In this document: in pieces, positions 47,052 to 57,715 of the stretch
Position numbering within the stretch: the first letter of the stretch is position 1
Layout: each line of letters begins with the position of its first letter
DNA from: Boswellia sacra
Lineage: Eukaryota; Streptophyta; Magnoliopsida; Sapindales; Burseraceae
Assembly: GCA_013180625.2 (NCBI GenBank)
Contig: SNVD02013746.1
Coordinates: 496,001-560,000, forward strand
Direction of reading: 5' to 3'
DNA length: 64,000 nucleotides
Program-made: the position numbers and the translations under genes
The notes under the pieces: generated by a model
The model's input: only the letters and a program-made list of their open reading frames with translations
Database searches by the model: none
Told to the model about the DNA's origin: nothing

Positions 47052-48700
47052 ATGGATTTTAACTTTTCACTCATCCTTATGGGTTCAAATACTCATCAAA
47101 TGCTTATCTGTTATAAAATTGGCAATCTTAAGCCCAAACTCTTTGTTGCTACTATTTCCAAACCTTCAGCTAAACCTACCTTTGTCCAAGAAGCTTTGTC
47201 CAAAGTTTATTGGTATTCAACCATGCAAGATGAGTTTAAAGCTCTTCAAATTAACAATACTTGGATTTTAGTTCCTGTAAAAGATAGTATGAATGTTGTT
47301 GACAATAAATAGGTTTTTAGAATTAAGTTCAATGTTGATGGACCATTCAAAGATACAAAGCTGGGCTTGTAGCAAAGGGCTTTCAACAAACTACTGGTCT
47401 TGATTATTTTGACACTTGCAGCCCTATGATGAAACCCTCCACCATTACAGTTATACTAACTCTCACTATCACAAATGGATGGGATATTGAACAAGTAGAT
47501 GTTAATAATGCTTTCCTCAATGGTGATCTTCAAGAGGCTGTTTATATGAGTCAATCTGATGGATTTGTTGATTCTACTTATCCCAATCATGTTTGCAAGT
47601 TGTATAAAGCTCTTTATGGCTTAAAGCGAGCACCTAGAGCTTGGTCTGATAAGCTAAAATCTACTTGATTATAATAGGGTTTCAAGAATTCTGGATGTGA
47701 TATTGGCTTATTCATCTATCACAAATAAGATCAAGTTGTCTATCTTCTTGTTTACGGAGATGTCATATTGATTACTATTAGTAATGACAAGCTTATCCAT
47801 CAAATTATGCAAGATTTAAATCAGAAATTTGCTCTTAAAATCTTTGGTTCACCGAGTTATTTTCTTGGGTTTTAGGCTAAAAGAATAAAAGCTGGCTTGC
47901 TGATTACTCAAACTAAGTATTCAAAGGATTTACTCCTTAAAGCTCATATGCAGTATTCTAAAGCTTGTCCTACACCTATGCTTTTGGATTGTAAATTCTT
48001 ATCTACTGATAGTACTCCTTTTTCTCATCCTTCTTTATTTAGAAGTATCATTGGGGGCTTACAATACCTTACCATGACAAGACCTGACATCTCTTACTGA
48101 GTAAATAAACTTAGTTAATATCTTCAATCTCTCACAGTTAATCATTAGCAGGCTTGCAAGAGAATTTTACGATATTTGCGAGGAACTTTTTCGTATGGTC
48201 TTTTCTTTCAACCAACTACAACTCTTATCTTATAGGGTTTTGCAGATACTGATTAGGCTAGTGATTTAGGTGATAGAAGATCTACCATTAGATATTGTAT
48301 CTAGTTGGGTGGTAATTTGATTCAATAGATTTCTAAGAAGCAAAAGATGGTTGCACAATCCTTTACTGAATCTGAATACAGAGCACTTTCTAGTGCTGCA
48401 ACTGAATTAGCGTGGTTGCAAAATGTATTTCAAGAACTACAAATTTCATTTACTTCCAATCCGGTTTTTGGTATGATAACATGGGTGCCAATTCTTTAGC
48501 ATTAAATCCTGTCTTTCAGGCTAAGACAAAACACATAGAAATAGATCCCACTATATCAGAGAAAGAGTTTTGGCCAAGCAGTTGGAGGTGCGTTATGTTC
48601 CCATTGAATGTCAACATGCTAACATCTTCACCAAATCTCTTTCACCAGCAAGATTTTCTTTCCTCAGATCTAAAATATGTGTTCTTTCACCCAGCATAGT
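47052..48700 (+). pseudogene. Copia-A reverse transcriptase and RNase H
   Basis: Copia-type motifs in order are MQDEFKALQINNTW, then VDVNNAFLNGDLQEAVYM, LYGLKRAPRAW, a YGDV reading where YVDD is expected, GGLQYLTMTRPDISY, and the RNase H phrases TESEYRAL and KTKHIEID. Stops near 47310, 47370, 47668, 47872, 48098, 48240 and 48300 and frame changes leave it inactive. Confidence 0.88.
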
Positions 48701-48711
48701 TTAAGTGGCGA

Positions 48712-48903
48712 TGTTGAATATAGCTAGTTAGTAATCAGTTGTACAAGTCAATTCCAAGTCAGCATTAGTTTGTTAATAGTCAATTCAAGTAAGTGGCGTG
48801 AGTCATGCCAGTCATTCTTGTATAAATAGTTTTGAGAGGTTGTAATAGTATATTCTAGAACAATAACAAAATCATTTTGGTATTCAACTCCCTCATCTCT
48901 GCA
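48712..48903 (+). repeat. Copia-A 3' LTR
   Basis: 192 bp starting TGTTGAATATAGC, partner of 12008-12199. Intron sequence of the thiol-lyase pseudogene follows. Confidence 0.93.
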
Positions 48904-50224
48904 TGGCATGCATGAGTGAACATTGTAACCAGCTTTTACAGGATATTGACCTAAATTTTTAATGACAAATGACTAGAAGGTAGTGATATACCATTATGTT
49001 TTCTAATATCAACTAAAGAAAATCAAACTTACAACTATAAGCCTTCTATCATTTGGAGGCCTCTATGCTAACTTTACAGCAACTGTTGCTGTAACACCAG
49101 ATGATATCCCATATGCCAAAGAAGATTCAACAATTACAACATGAAGGAAAAGACCTGAAATTGGAATTTAGGTATCGTCCAATAGCTAGAAAAAATATGT
49201 AAGAACTCAAAGCAATCTTAAGATTAACAACATTCCAGTAAACCCTCTTTCAGAGTAAGCAGCTTAGCAGTTCTAATAGCTTCATAACTTGATACCTGGA
49301 AAGAAAGTATAGCAGCAACGTGAGTCGATAAAGTAAAATGCATCTGTGCTCTACAGGACAGCTGGTAGTTGACATATGTGAAATTATAGGGAATGTCAAG
49401 GAAACAAAGTAACAGACAAATTTGAAATTAGTATTTATAAAAATCATAATTTATTCGAAATGTTTCATCAAGGAATTAAAATTATTATTATTCTTGCTTT
49501 TCTCTCACCTTATCCTCTATGTTCACAAATAAAAAATAAAAAATAATTTAGAGATAAATCCGGCAAGACTTTTGTTTAACTTAAATAATAGAAAACCCTT
49601 AAAAGCTCAGCCTAACGAGCATTTAGGACCTAAAGTTTTGATTGTGACATTGATCCTGCCAGTTTCCAGTCCCAAGAGCTGGAATTCTTGATATTTACTT
49701 TTCATTTGTGATGTAAACTCATTGTAAGTGCATTTCATTCAAAGTTCAAAATCAAACAACAAAAATGTAGCTATAGACGAAAAAATTTCACTTGCCAATC
49801 ACAGTAAATACCTAAATTACGGTGTTAAGACATACTGTAAGAACTTCATCAAGTATTTTAGTATCTAAAGTACCAGGGATGATACTAGCACCAATCGCTG
49901 GATCAGATGCTTGCCTAGATGTTGCACCATACAATGTTTAAAACTAGAAAATGCTAAAGACGTGCAGTGTGCAAGACTGTAATCTACCAATCAAAAGAAC
50001 AAAGATAAGCAAGACATAAAAAATTTAAAATAAAAAATAAAAAAGCTAAATCACCTGGTGGCCCTCCATTCAGTATTGTCCTTTCAAATGGTTCTAAACC
50101 ATATCTAAAAATGAACAAAAGCATAAAATTAGCAAAAATAATCAGAAGAGTTGCTTCTATCTATCTCTGTCTCCCTTTATCTCTCTCTATCTCACACATA
50201 AAGCTGGCAAACGCAAATACAAAC
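48904..50224 (-). pseudogene. Thiol-lyase pseudogene, four middle exons
   Basis: Right to left: 50055-50104, 49836-49914, 49243-49295 and 49033-49112, separated by AT-rich introns. The 49033 exon reads GISSGVTATVAVKLA, then a stop where family members have K, then RPPN. The order and spacing follow normal exon structure, which shows this was a genuine spliced gene and not a processed copy. Confidence 0.85.
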
Positions 50225-50428
50225 TGATAGAAAGTATGGAAGTTTCAGAATTGATTTTTCATTAGCTGTGAAGATACATGAAAGTCATGTTTATATACAG
50301 ACTTTAACAACCTGATTGCTGATTTGGCATTTCCTAACTAACTTCTACTGACCTGTCCATATTTACTAGCAGACTATAACTAACTCTCAATATTAACACT
50401 CCCTGTAACTAACTCTTCAACACTAACA
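50225..50428 (-). repeat. Copia-B 3' LTR
   Basis: 204 bp, partner of 54995-55198. Confidence 0.95.
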
Positions 50429-50456
50429 CTCCCTCTCAATTCGAACTGGGAGTTTT

Positions 50457-50987
50457 CTATCCAGGAGAGTTTAAGTTTGACACACTTTGCAGTTTTTCCA
50501 AGTAGCATTTTCTTGAAACAATGCCAAGCTTTTCTCTGAGCATCTCAAACCGAATCCCTGATAATGGCTTTGTTAGAATATCTACAGTTTGAAATTCAGT
50601 AGATACATGCTTAACTTCCAGTTGTCCAGACACTACCTTTTCTCTGATAAAATGGAAATCAATTTCAATATGCTTGGTTCTTGCATGGAAAACTGGATTG
50701 GCAGCAAGGGATTCAGCTCCCTTGTTATCACACCAAATCATAGGAACTCCACTTAGCTTAATTCCAAGTTCACTCATCAGACTTTACAGCCACAGAATTT
50801 CAGTTGCTACTTGTGCCAGAGCTCTATATTCTGCCTCTGTAGAGGATCTAGCTACTACTTTTTGCTTCTTGACACACCAGTAGATCAGATTGCTTCCAAA
50901 GTATACACAGCAGCCTGATGTTGATCTCCTGTCATCTACTGAACTTGCCCAAGCATCACTAAATCCAACCAGTTTAATTGTGTTCAT
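50457..50987 (-). pseudogene. Copia-B RNase H
   Basis: Reads GFSDAWASSVDDRRSTSGCC, SSTEAEYRALAQ, then after one TAA (about 50783) MIWCDNKGAESLAANPVFH and KTKHIEID, ending near the 3' LTR. Removes RNA from the RNA-DNA hybrid. One further TAA (about 51073) separates it from the reverse transcriptase. Confidence 0.9.
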
Positions 50988-51062
50988 GGGCTTGAAAACA
51001 AGACAATAATCAACAATCCCTTTAACATATCTTAGTAACCATTTACATGCTTGCCATTGTGC

Positions 51063-52079
51063 TTATGTTGGTGACTGAAGAAATTGACTTAGTTTATTAA
51101 CAGCAAAGGAAATATTAGGTCTGGACATTGCAAGATATTGCAAGCCTCCCACTATGCTTCTAAATGTAGTTGGTTGTTCAAATAGATCACTGTCATTGGA
51201 GGACAATTTCATATTAGTGATTATAGGTGTTTGAGTGCACTTGGCTTCCAGCATATTGCATTTCCTTAACAAGTCCTCTGCATATTTCTTTTGTGACAAT
51301 AAAAGAGCGTTGTTCTGTCTATATACTTCAAACCCAAGAAAGTAATGAACTTCACCCAGTATTTTAAGTGAAAAATGTTTATTCAAGTCACTGATGACTT
51401 GCTGATCACTGATGACTTGCTGAACTTGATCATGATCACTTCCTGTCACCAGAATATCATCAACATATACCAATAGTAAAGTAACTTTGTCTTTAGTCTT
51501 ATAGACAAATAAACTTGTATCAGCTCTGGACATCTGAAATCCCCACAGAAGTAGTGCACCTTTGAGCTTATCAAACCAAGCTCTAGGTGCCTGCTTCAAA
51601 CCGTAAAGTGATTTATGCAGTTTGCAAATATAATCTGGATGATTTGAATCTACAAATCCTTTAAGCTGATGCATGAACACATCTTCCTGTAAATCACCAT
51701 TTAGGAAGGCATTATTGATGTCAATATGTTGAATGGGCCAGTTGAATGTGACAGCAAGTGAGAAAACCGCTCGAATAGTTGATGGTTTGATTACTGGACT
51801 GAAAGTCTCAAAGTAATCAATTCCAGGTGCTTGCTGAAAACCTTTGGCCACTAGTCTAGCTTTGTACCTCTGTATAGTGCCATCTGCATTATATTTGATT
51901 CGAAAAATCCACTTATTGTCAACAACATGAGATGCTTCCTCTGGTTTAACTAATGTCCAGGTATTGTTAGCCATTAGAGCATTGTATTCTGATTCCATGG
52001 CTCTCTTCCAATGATAATTAGAAAGAGCTTGAGATACTGATGAAGGTTCAGTGTCTATTAGACTGCTAGCAGAATACAC
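51063..52079 (-). CDS. Copia-B reverse transcriptase, uninterrupted frame
   Basis: An open frame of 338 codons with NTWTLVKPEEASHVVDNKW, KARLVAKGFQQAPGIDY, HIDINNAFLNGDLQEDVFM, LYGLKQAPRAWFDKL and an intact LLLVYVDDILVTGSD active site. Directly after it the hexapeptide QQVISD is present twice (18-bp tandem duplication, about 51390-51425). The frame keeps all polymerase motifs, but stops on both sides cut it off from integrase and RNase H. Confidence 0.92.
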   Translation of the reverse strand: MYSASSLIDTEPSSVSQALSNYHWKRAMESEYNALMANNTWTLVKPEEASHVVDNKWIFRIKYNADGTIQRYKARLVAKGFQQAPGIDYFETFSPVIKPSTIRAVFSLAVTFNWPIQHIDINNAFLNGDLQEDVFMHQLKGFVDSNHPDYICKLHKSLYGLKQAPRAWFDKLKGALLLWGFQMSRADTSLFVYKTKDKVTLLLVYVDDILVTGSDHDQVQQVISDQQVISDLNKHFSLKILGEVHYFLGFEVYRQNNALLLSQKKYAEDLLRKCNMLEAKCTQTPIITNMKLSSNDSDLFEQPTTFRSIVGGLQYLAMSRPNISFAVNKLSQFLQSPT

Positions 52080-52474
52080 TTTTGGTTTAAAAACTCATGC
52101 TTTAGCTCTAGTTATCATAGGATGAGTGTTGAATGGATGAGCAGCAGCATTTGAAGAAGGTGATGATGATTTTGAAGAAGCAGATGAATGAGGATTAGAA
52201 GAAGACCTGGAGGGTGGTTCAGAGACTGGAGGAAAACCTGTATTGGGTTCAGTATAGGTAGATGAATTTTGTTCAATTGGAGATGATAAAATAGAATGTG
52301 GTTTAATTACTGAAGAAGTGGTTGATTCTGAAGGAGTAGATGAATGATTTAGAACAGCGAGTAACCACCATCTAGAACTATCACACCTGATTGGTGAAGT
52401 GAAATCTGCATTGGTTTGTAAAAATTGTTCAGCAAGAAAAAAGAAAACTCAGTCTCATCAAAAGAGACACTTTT
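52080..52474 (-). pseudogene. Copia-B linker between integrase and reverse transcriptase
   Basis: Ser/Pro-rich reading with stops near each end, as is usual for the variable linker in copia polyproteins. Confidence 0.6.
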
Positions 52475-53371
52475 TTATATGTAAATTCTGCCTGATGTAT
52501 GCAGACAGAGATAGCCTTTACGCTTGTTGCTATAGCCTATAAACACACATTTAGTAGTGTGAAAGGAAAATTTGTGATGATTGTAAGCTCTGAGACGTAG
52601 AAAACATGCACAGCCAAACACTCTCAACATACTGACATCTGGTATTTGATTATAGAGTTTCTGAAATTGAGAAGCTTGTGAGAGTACTGGAGTTGGTAAT
52701 CGATTGAGTAAGAATGTGGCAGTGTGAAATGCATGCCACCAAAAACTGAAAGGTAAAGAGCTTTGTGCTAACAAAGTGAGGCCTATTTCCACTACTTTCC
52801 TATGCCTTCTTTCTACTGTTCCATTCTGTTGATGTGCATGAGGACAAGGATGTCTGAAGATGATACCAAGTTTATGAAGTAGTGATACAAGTGGCCTGAA
52901 CTCTCCACCCCAATCTGTCTGCAAGCACTTTAGTTTAGCATCAAACTGCCTTTCAACTAGTTGTAAGAATACTGGAAAAATGCTTGAAACTTCACCTTTA
53001 GTATGCATTGGATAGATCCAACAGTACCTACTATAGTGATCTACAAATAAGAGATAATATTTGTAACCATATATTGAAGTAACATGTGCTGGTCCCCAAA
53101 CATTAGTAGAAACTATTTCTAAAGGGCCAGTAACTGTGGAATTAGACACTGGATAATGAGTATTGCATTGCTTGCCAAGTTTACATAAAACATTATTGAT
53201 AGAAAATGTGAAATAGCCAGTTTGCTTGGCAAATTGAGCTAGTACTGAACTACCAGGATGTTCTAATCTCTGGTGCCACAACACTTCAGATGGAACTAAT
53301 TGTTGAATGGAGCATTTATTTGTTGTACATGAAAACAAAGACATTGAACTGGTATTCTTTGAAGTCTTCAA
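52475..53371 (-). CDS. Copia-B integrase, uninterrupted frame
   Basis: 298 codons with the pre-integrase LWHQRLEHPGSSVLAQ, then the core: STNVWGPA (Asp of the usual TDVWGP reading is Asn), LFVDHYSRYCWIYP, CLQTDWGGEF and HQQNGTVERRHR, and the C-terminal RVFGCACFLR...KCVFIGYS. The first catalytic Asp therefore looks replaced, so the enzyme is probably inactive although the frame is open. Confidence 0.88.
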   Translation of the reverse strand: MKTSKNTSSMSLFSCTTNKCSIQQLVPSEVLWHQRLEHPGSSVLAQFAKQTGYFTFSINNVLCKLGKQCNTHYPVSNSTVTGPLEIVSTNVWGPAHVTSIYGYKYYLLFVDHYSRYCWIYPMHTKGEVSSIFPVFLQLVERQFDAKLKCLQTDWGGEFRPLVSLLHKLGIIFRHPCPHAHQQNGTVERRHRKVVEIGLTLLAQSSLPFSFWWHAFHTATFLLNRLPTPVLSQASQFQKLYNQIPDVSMLRVFGCACFLRLRAYNHHKFSFHTTKCVFIGYSNKRKGYLCLHTSGRIYI

Positions 53372-53419
53372 GTAACTAAAACCTGCTGGTACTGCTGATG
53401 ATTTTGTAAGAGTTTGGAG

Positions 53420-53795
53420 CTAAGAGCAAACCTCGTATAATCTATGATCAAGTTGTCCCTCCAATAGGATGAGCTGTGTGTCCTTGTCCTTGACATAACA
53501 AATAGAGGAATGAAATTCAACCATCACTGAGTTATCATGAATCAACCTAGAAATGCTTATTAAATTTTTTGTTATAAGAGGTGCATGCAGGACTTTTTTC
53601 GACTTCAAAATCTGATTGTGATGAGTAGTACTAAGTGCTGCAGAACCAATGTGTAGAATGGAAATAAAATTACCATTTCCCACTTGAATTTTCTCTGAAC
53701 CATTATACTCCTCCTTTATGGACAGATTATTGAGACTAGAAGTAATGTGATCTGTAGCTCTAGTGTCCAGTTACCAAGAAGGATTAGTGACAGTA
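53420..53795 (-). pseudogene. Copia-B protease
   Basis: Reads LDTRATDHITS then VGNGNFISILHIG and KNLISISRLIHDN. The aspartic protease motif is D-T-R where D-T-G or D-S-G is required, and a stop precedes it, so polyprotein processing would fail. Confidence 0.85.
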
Positions 53796-53929
53796 TCCTG
53801 AGCTGTAGCATTTGAAGCAACATATGCCTGTGAAGTAGACTGATTTGGATACTGAACTGCACTGTTTGAAGACTTTCCTGGTGCATTGTTGTTGCTTTGA
53901 GAACCCTAAAAACTTATATCAAAACGATG

Positions 53930-54945
53930 ATAACATTTTAAAGCAATATGGCCAATCTTTCCACACAACTGACACACTGCTCAACCATTGCCAGTAAAAT
54001 TTCCTCCTCTATTAAAATTTCTTCCGCCTGGTGTTCTGCCTCTGCCTCTTCCTCGAAAGTTTTGAAAGGAATGCTTAAAATTGTGAGAAATTGGACCATA
54101 GTTCTGAGATGATCCTATGTTTCTAGTCAACAATGCACTGTGATCACCATGAATTATGTTAGCTATATTATGCTGAGCAAGCCTCAGTTCATAGCTTTGT
54201 AGTTGATATTGGACTTCTTCCAGTGATATATGTCCAATCTTTGAATTAATATTCATAACTATAGCATCAAATTCAGGTCCCAAACCATCTAATACATGCA
54301 ACAACAGATTTGAATCTATGGTTTTAGAACCAATAGCAAACAATGTTCAGCAATGCCTTTCATCTTAAGAAAGTAATCAGCTATTGACATAGATCCTTTT
54401 TTAGTAGTCTGTAATTCATGCTTAAGATGCATAGATCTTGCTCTATATTCAGTATAAAATAGTTTTTCCAGAGTGCTCCAGAGGTGCATTGAAGACTGAC
54501 ATCGGACAACATATCCAAACATAGATTCTGTAATTGAAGATAGTAACCAGCTCAGAATGAATTTATCAATTCTTTTCCAAATTAAAAACTCAGGATTAGA
54601 TTGAGTGACAACATCATTATTAGTAGCAACGGAATTCAGAGTTATAATAGGAGAAGGACACTGCTTATCTCCATTGATATAGCCTTCAAGATCGTAGGCC
54701 TCCAAGGTTGGCAGCACTTGTGACCTCCAGTAACCATAATTTCCATGATGAAGCTTGATTGACAAAGAAGGAGGAGTAGAAGGAAGATTAACCAGAGGCA
54801 TAGAAGTTGAGCTTGTTGTTTCTTGATTCTGAGGTGAGCTAGCAACACCACCTCCATGATGAAAAGAATCTGTGTTTGTACGATCAGGAAAAGAGTTTCT
54901 TGGAAAATTTGAATTTCCAGGAAAATTGTCTGTTTGGTTAGCCAT
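53930..54945 (-). pseudogene. Copia-B gag
   Basis: Starts MANQTDNFPGNSNF. It continues through LHHGNYGYWRSQVLP and FLIWKRIDKFILSWLLS to a frame change near 54340, then RGRGRGRTPGGRNF and a C-x2-C-x4-H-x4-C knuckle at about 53937-53978. A TGA in front of the knuckle and a TAG after it break the frame. Confidence 0.9.
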
Positions 54946-54980
54946 TAGCTGTATGTTTGGAAGGACCTGTGTTTGGTTGT

Positions 54981-54994
54981 TGGCTCTGATACCA
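54981..54994 (-). promoter_or_regulatory. Copia-B primer binding site
   Basis: Minus-strand TGGTATCAGAGCCA abuts the 5' LTR and matches initiator-Met tRNA. Confidence 0.92.
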
Positions 54995-55198
54995 TGATAG
55001 AAAGTATGGAAGTTTCAGAATTGATTTTTCATTAGTTGTCAAGATACACGATAGTCATGTTTATATACAGACTTTAACAACCTGATTGCTGACTTGGCAT
55101 TTCCTAACTAACTTCTACTGACCTGTCCATATTTACTAACAAACTATAACTAACTCTCAATATTAACACTCCCCATAACTAACTCTTCAACACTAACA
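54995..55198 (-). repeat. Copia-B 5' LTR
   Basis: 204 bp, partner of 50225-50428, flanked outside by CAAAC. Confidence 0.95.
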
Positions 55199-55216
55199 CA
55201 AACAAATAAACACAAC

Positions 55217-55284
55217 CTTAATATTTGGGTTCTTCGCTTTGAGGAATCTCCCAACGCCAGATTCAGTACCATCAGTTCTTATTC
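55217..55284 (-). pseudogene. Thiol-lyase pseudogene, most upstream exon seen
   Basis: Bounded by TTGCAG acceptor and a GTTGTG donor. Reads IRTDGTESGVGRFLKAKNPN; functional relatives have a glycine-rich IGTGGT loop that holds the PLP phosphate, so two glycines have been lost. Confidence 0.82.
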
Positions 55285-57715
55285 CTGCAATTAAAGCATC
55301 AGTTACCACCCTTGAACTACAAAGCTTCCTAGACACTACAACATGTCAAGCAGCAATTTAAAATGTGCCACAAATAGTAAAACGAATTTATTACTTTCTC
55401 ATTTTTTAAATGTGTTTAGAAAAAAAAAAAGCATGACAACAGAACTCAAAGCAATCACTAAAATAATGCAGGGTTCATGATAGGTTAATTAGTATATAAA
55501 GCAAAAAATTCTCCAATTAATAGCCATCACCTGTAAACAGAGGACAAACAAAGACAAAGAAATCTCAAAAACTTGTGTTATGTCACTGAAAGCAACTTTA
55601 CTTGCTCAATATTTTTTTCTAAGTTCAAGCAGCCAGCACTGGAAATATTAAGAGAGCAGAATTATTAACAAATCATCAAATGAATAAACATAGCTCAAAA
55701 TAGAAAATCCAAAATTGCTTGCCTACCCAATATAGGAAACGGTCCAACAACACAAACTCTGGCAAACTGATCTCAAAGAACATCAAAACACCAAAAAGTT
55801 TCAACTTCAAGAACCAGCTGACACATTAAAGTTCACCCAGCATTAGATTTCAGTCCAGAAATGCAGTTTTTTTCTAAAGAATACCTGCAAAAGTTAATGT
55901 TGTTATAATAACATTAGGAGCAAAGCAACGAAGAAATTACTATACTTTTGCACTAATCTGGTGACGGACAAATTTCTCTTCTATTCATGGGACAATTTGG
56001 CAAGCATAGTTCTTGCAATATGAAATTTTAGACTATTTGGAATTCTAATAGTTGGAGCTGATATTCGTGGCTTTTCTGGAAACACAACGGAAAGAACTCT
56101 GAAAGTGGCGGATTCAAGTATGAATCTATAGGCCTTCAAACAGAGACAGCACATAGTGTTGGATCATTGTCTTCAATTTCCTTTTATAAAACCACGTATT
56201 GACTCTTTTGAAATTAAATATTTGAAAGTATGAAAAAGCACAACATTTAAGAGATAAAGAAAATTAAGGGCTGTTTTAATTTTTAGAAAGTCTTTTTTAA
56301 TTATATTTTATGTTGCGTAACTGTTTAACCTTCAATCATTGACTCATTAGGTGATTTACTTATTGACGAAGAAGTTAATTATGTAAGCATCCCATATTAA
56401 GCAGTCATCAGAGTGACTGAATATTAAGAATGTACTTGAATAATCCAGTCCTGTAAAAATGTGGCATTCATTACAATTTAAAGGTTATAAAATAGAAACT
56501 AAAAGTAATTATTCTTTGTATCAACTTCTAATTAATGGATTTTATTGAATCAATGAATGGTCGAGCACCATAAATTTTAGTCAAAAAAGTAACATACATA
56601 TATCCTTGTTTACATGAATGAGAAACAACGTAGTTGTGGAATCAATTAGAATATACTAGCTAGTGCTTTGTTATGTTGTTAATGTTATTTGTATAATAAG
56701 GGTATCCTTCGTGTTCCCATTATTTAATATTTTAGAATTTTAATAGGTTGGATAAAGTTAAGCTTACCCACATAAACTTAATCATGTTATAAAAACGCAT
56801 TAGATTATCAATCATGTAATGTTATCAAATAGAGACAACATCTTTAACTTCAAATTCAATGATTCACAATTTTTTCAAAAAAAAAAATACATTGAAAAGA
56901 AAACCTAATACCGCAGAGTTCTTCTCATCGCAATTGCACTATAAGTGGATGATAAAATCTCAGTCAATTGATAGGCGTCTGGATAGGATCATGGTATTTC
57001 CAAGGCAACCTTGCTTTCTTTGGAGTGGGGTCATCTGCTAATGATAGGTCCACAATGTAACCAGGCTCACGAACCCTTTAATTATAAATCCAAAGGCTAA
57101 TTTTTTTTTTTTTTCTTGGTAACGAGACAAAGAGAATTAAACTACAATACCAGCCGAGAAATTATGTATAATTATAGAACAGAGGTAACATCGAACTTCG
57201 AAGACAAACTTATAATAATATTTTACAAGTTAATATTTGATGCAAAAGTTTTGTGCTATGTCCAACTTGATAACATTTTTATAAACTTTCCTGGGGCCTG
57301 GGCAATGAGCAGAACTCTACCCTCCTTTCTATAAGATTAATGGCAATTAAGGGAGAGACAAAGAAGCAATTTTGAAGTTCATGAATTAGAATATGACAAC
57401 CAAAAGTTAGAAAGGCCAAAGACAATATGAGATTTCAAAGCAACGTTAACTTTCAATGATAATAGCCAAAGCCTTGAGCCTTCTTAGCAGAATGGTCTGG
57501 CTTGGCATTGCAATTTCAATTCTTATCATTGATAACCATACCCAAAACAAAAAAGCGCAAAACACAAATAATGTACAAAAGCAACTTTAATACCTTTCTT
57601 CCCTTGATTGGGAACAATTAGAGTCTTTCGCGATAATAATAAGTGGGTAGGGTGACCATTTAGCGCACCGCTACTGCTACTACATTGTTACATCATTTCA
57701 ACTTCTTTCTTTACA
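55285..57715. other. Sequence between the thiol-lyase relic and the glucanase gene
   Basis: AT-rich. No exon for the missing N-terminal part of the thiol-lyase was recognised on the minus strand. The last 250 bases or so probably contain the glucanase 3' untranslated region. Short open stretches near 56860 and 57120 have no recognisable product. Confidence 0.45.

Larger units (their letters stand above)
12008..48903 (+). mobile_element. Copia-A: Ty1-copia retrotransposon expanded by nested insertions
   Basis: Two 192-bp LTRs starting TGTTGAATATAGC bracket the element. The 5' LTR is followed at once by TGGTATCAAAGC, an initiator-Met tRNA primer site. Coding order is gag, protease, integrase, reverse transcriptase, RNase H, which is the Ty1-copia order. 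The native element is about 4.7 kb; the remaining roughly 32 kb are MULE-1 and the LARD element with everything inside it. The two LTRs differ at roughly 23 of 192 positions by eye, so this is the oldest datable insertion here. No clear 5-bp target duplication remains (CTTGG before, TGGCA after). The gag and pol frames carry many stops and shifts. Confidence 0.92.
50225..55198 (-). mobile_element. Copia-B: Ty1-copia retrotransposon
   Basis: Two 204-bp LTRs (50225-50428, 54995-55198) with plus-strand TGATAGAAAG...ACTAACA ends and a perfect 5-bp target duplication CAAAC (50220-50224, 55199-55203). The minus-strand primer site TGGTATCAGAGCCA is at 54981-54994. Length is 4974 bp. The LTRs differ at about 9 of 204 positions by eye. 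It lies in an intron of the thiol-lyase pseudogene. All domains are present but none of the polyprotein is continuous. Confidence 0.96.
11334..55284 (-). pseudogene. O-acetylserine (thiol)lyase (cysteine synthase) pseudogene, C-terminal exons
   Basis: Six minus-strand exons match the C-terminal half of plant cysteine synthase, the PLP enzyme joining O-acetylserine and sulfide to make cysteine. In order they are 55217-55284 (...GRFLKAKNPNIK), 50055-50104 (YGLEPFERTILNGGPP), 49836-49914 (...IIPGTLDTKILDEVLT), about 49243-49295 (VSSYEAIRTAKLLTLKEGLL), 49033-49112 (GISSG...LIV) and 11334-11439 (...SVLFDSIRQEAEKDY to stop). Defects are a stop in the 49033 exon, 1-base frameshifts in the 49836 and 11334 exons, and a GA in place of the GT donor after the 49243 exon. 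The glycine loop of the first exon is altered (IRTDGT against the usual IGTGGT). Exons with the PLP lysine and substrate loop were not found. Copia-B lies in the first intron seen, Copia-A with all its nested elements in the last. Confidence 0.85.
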
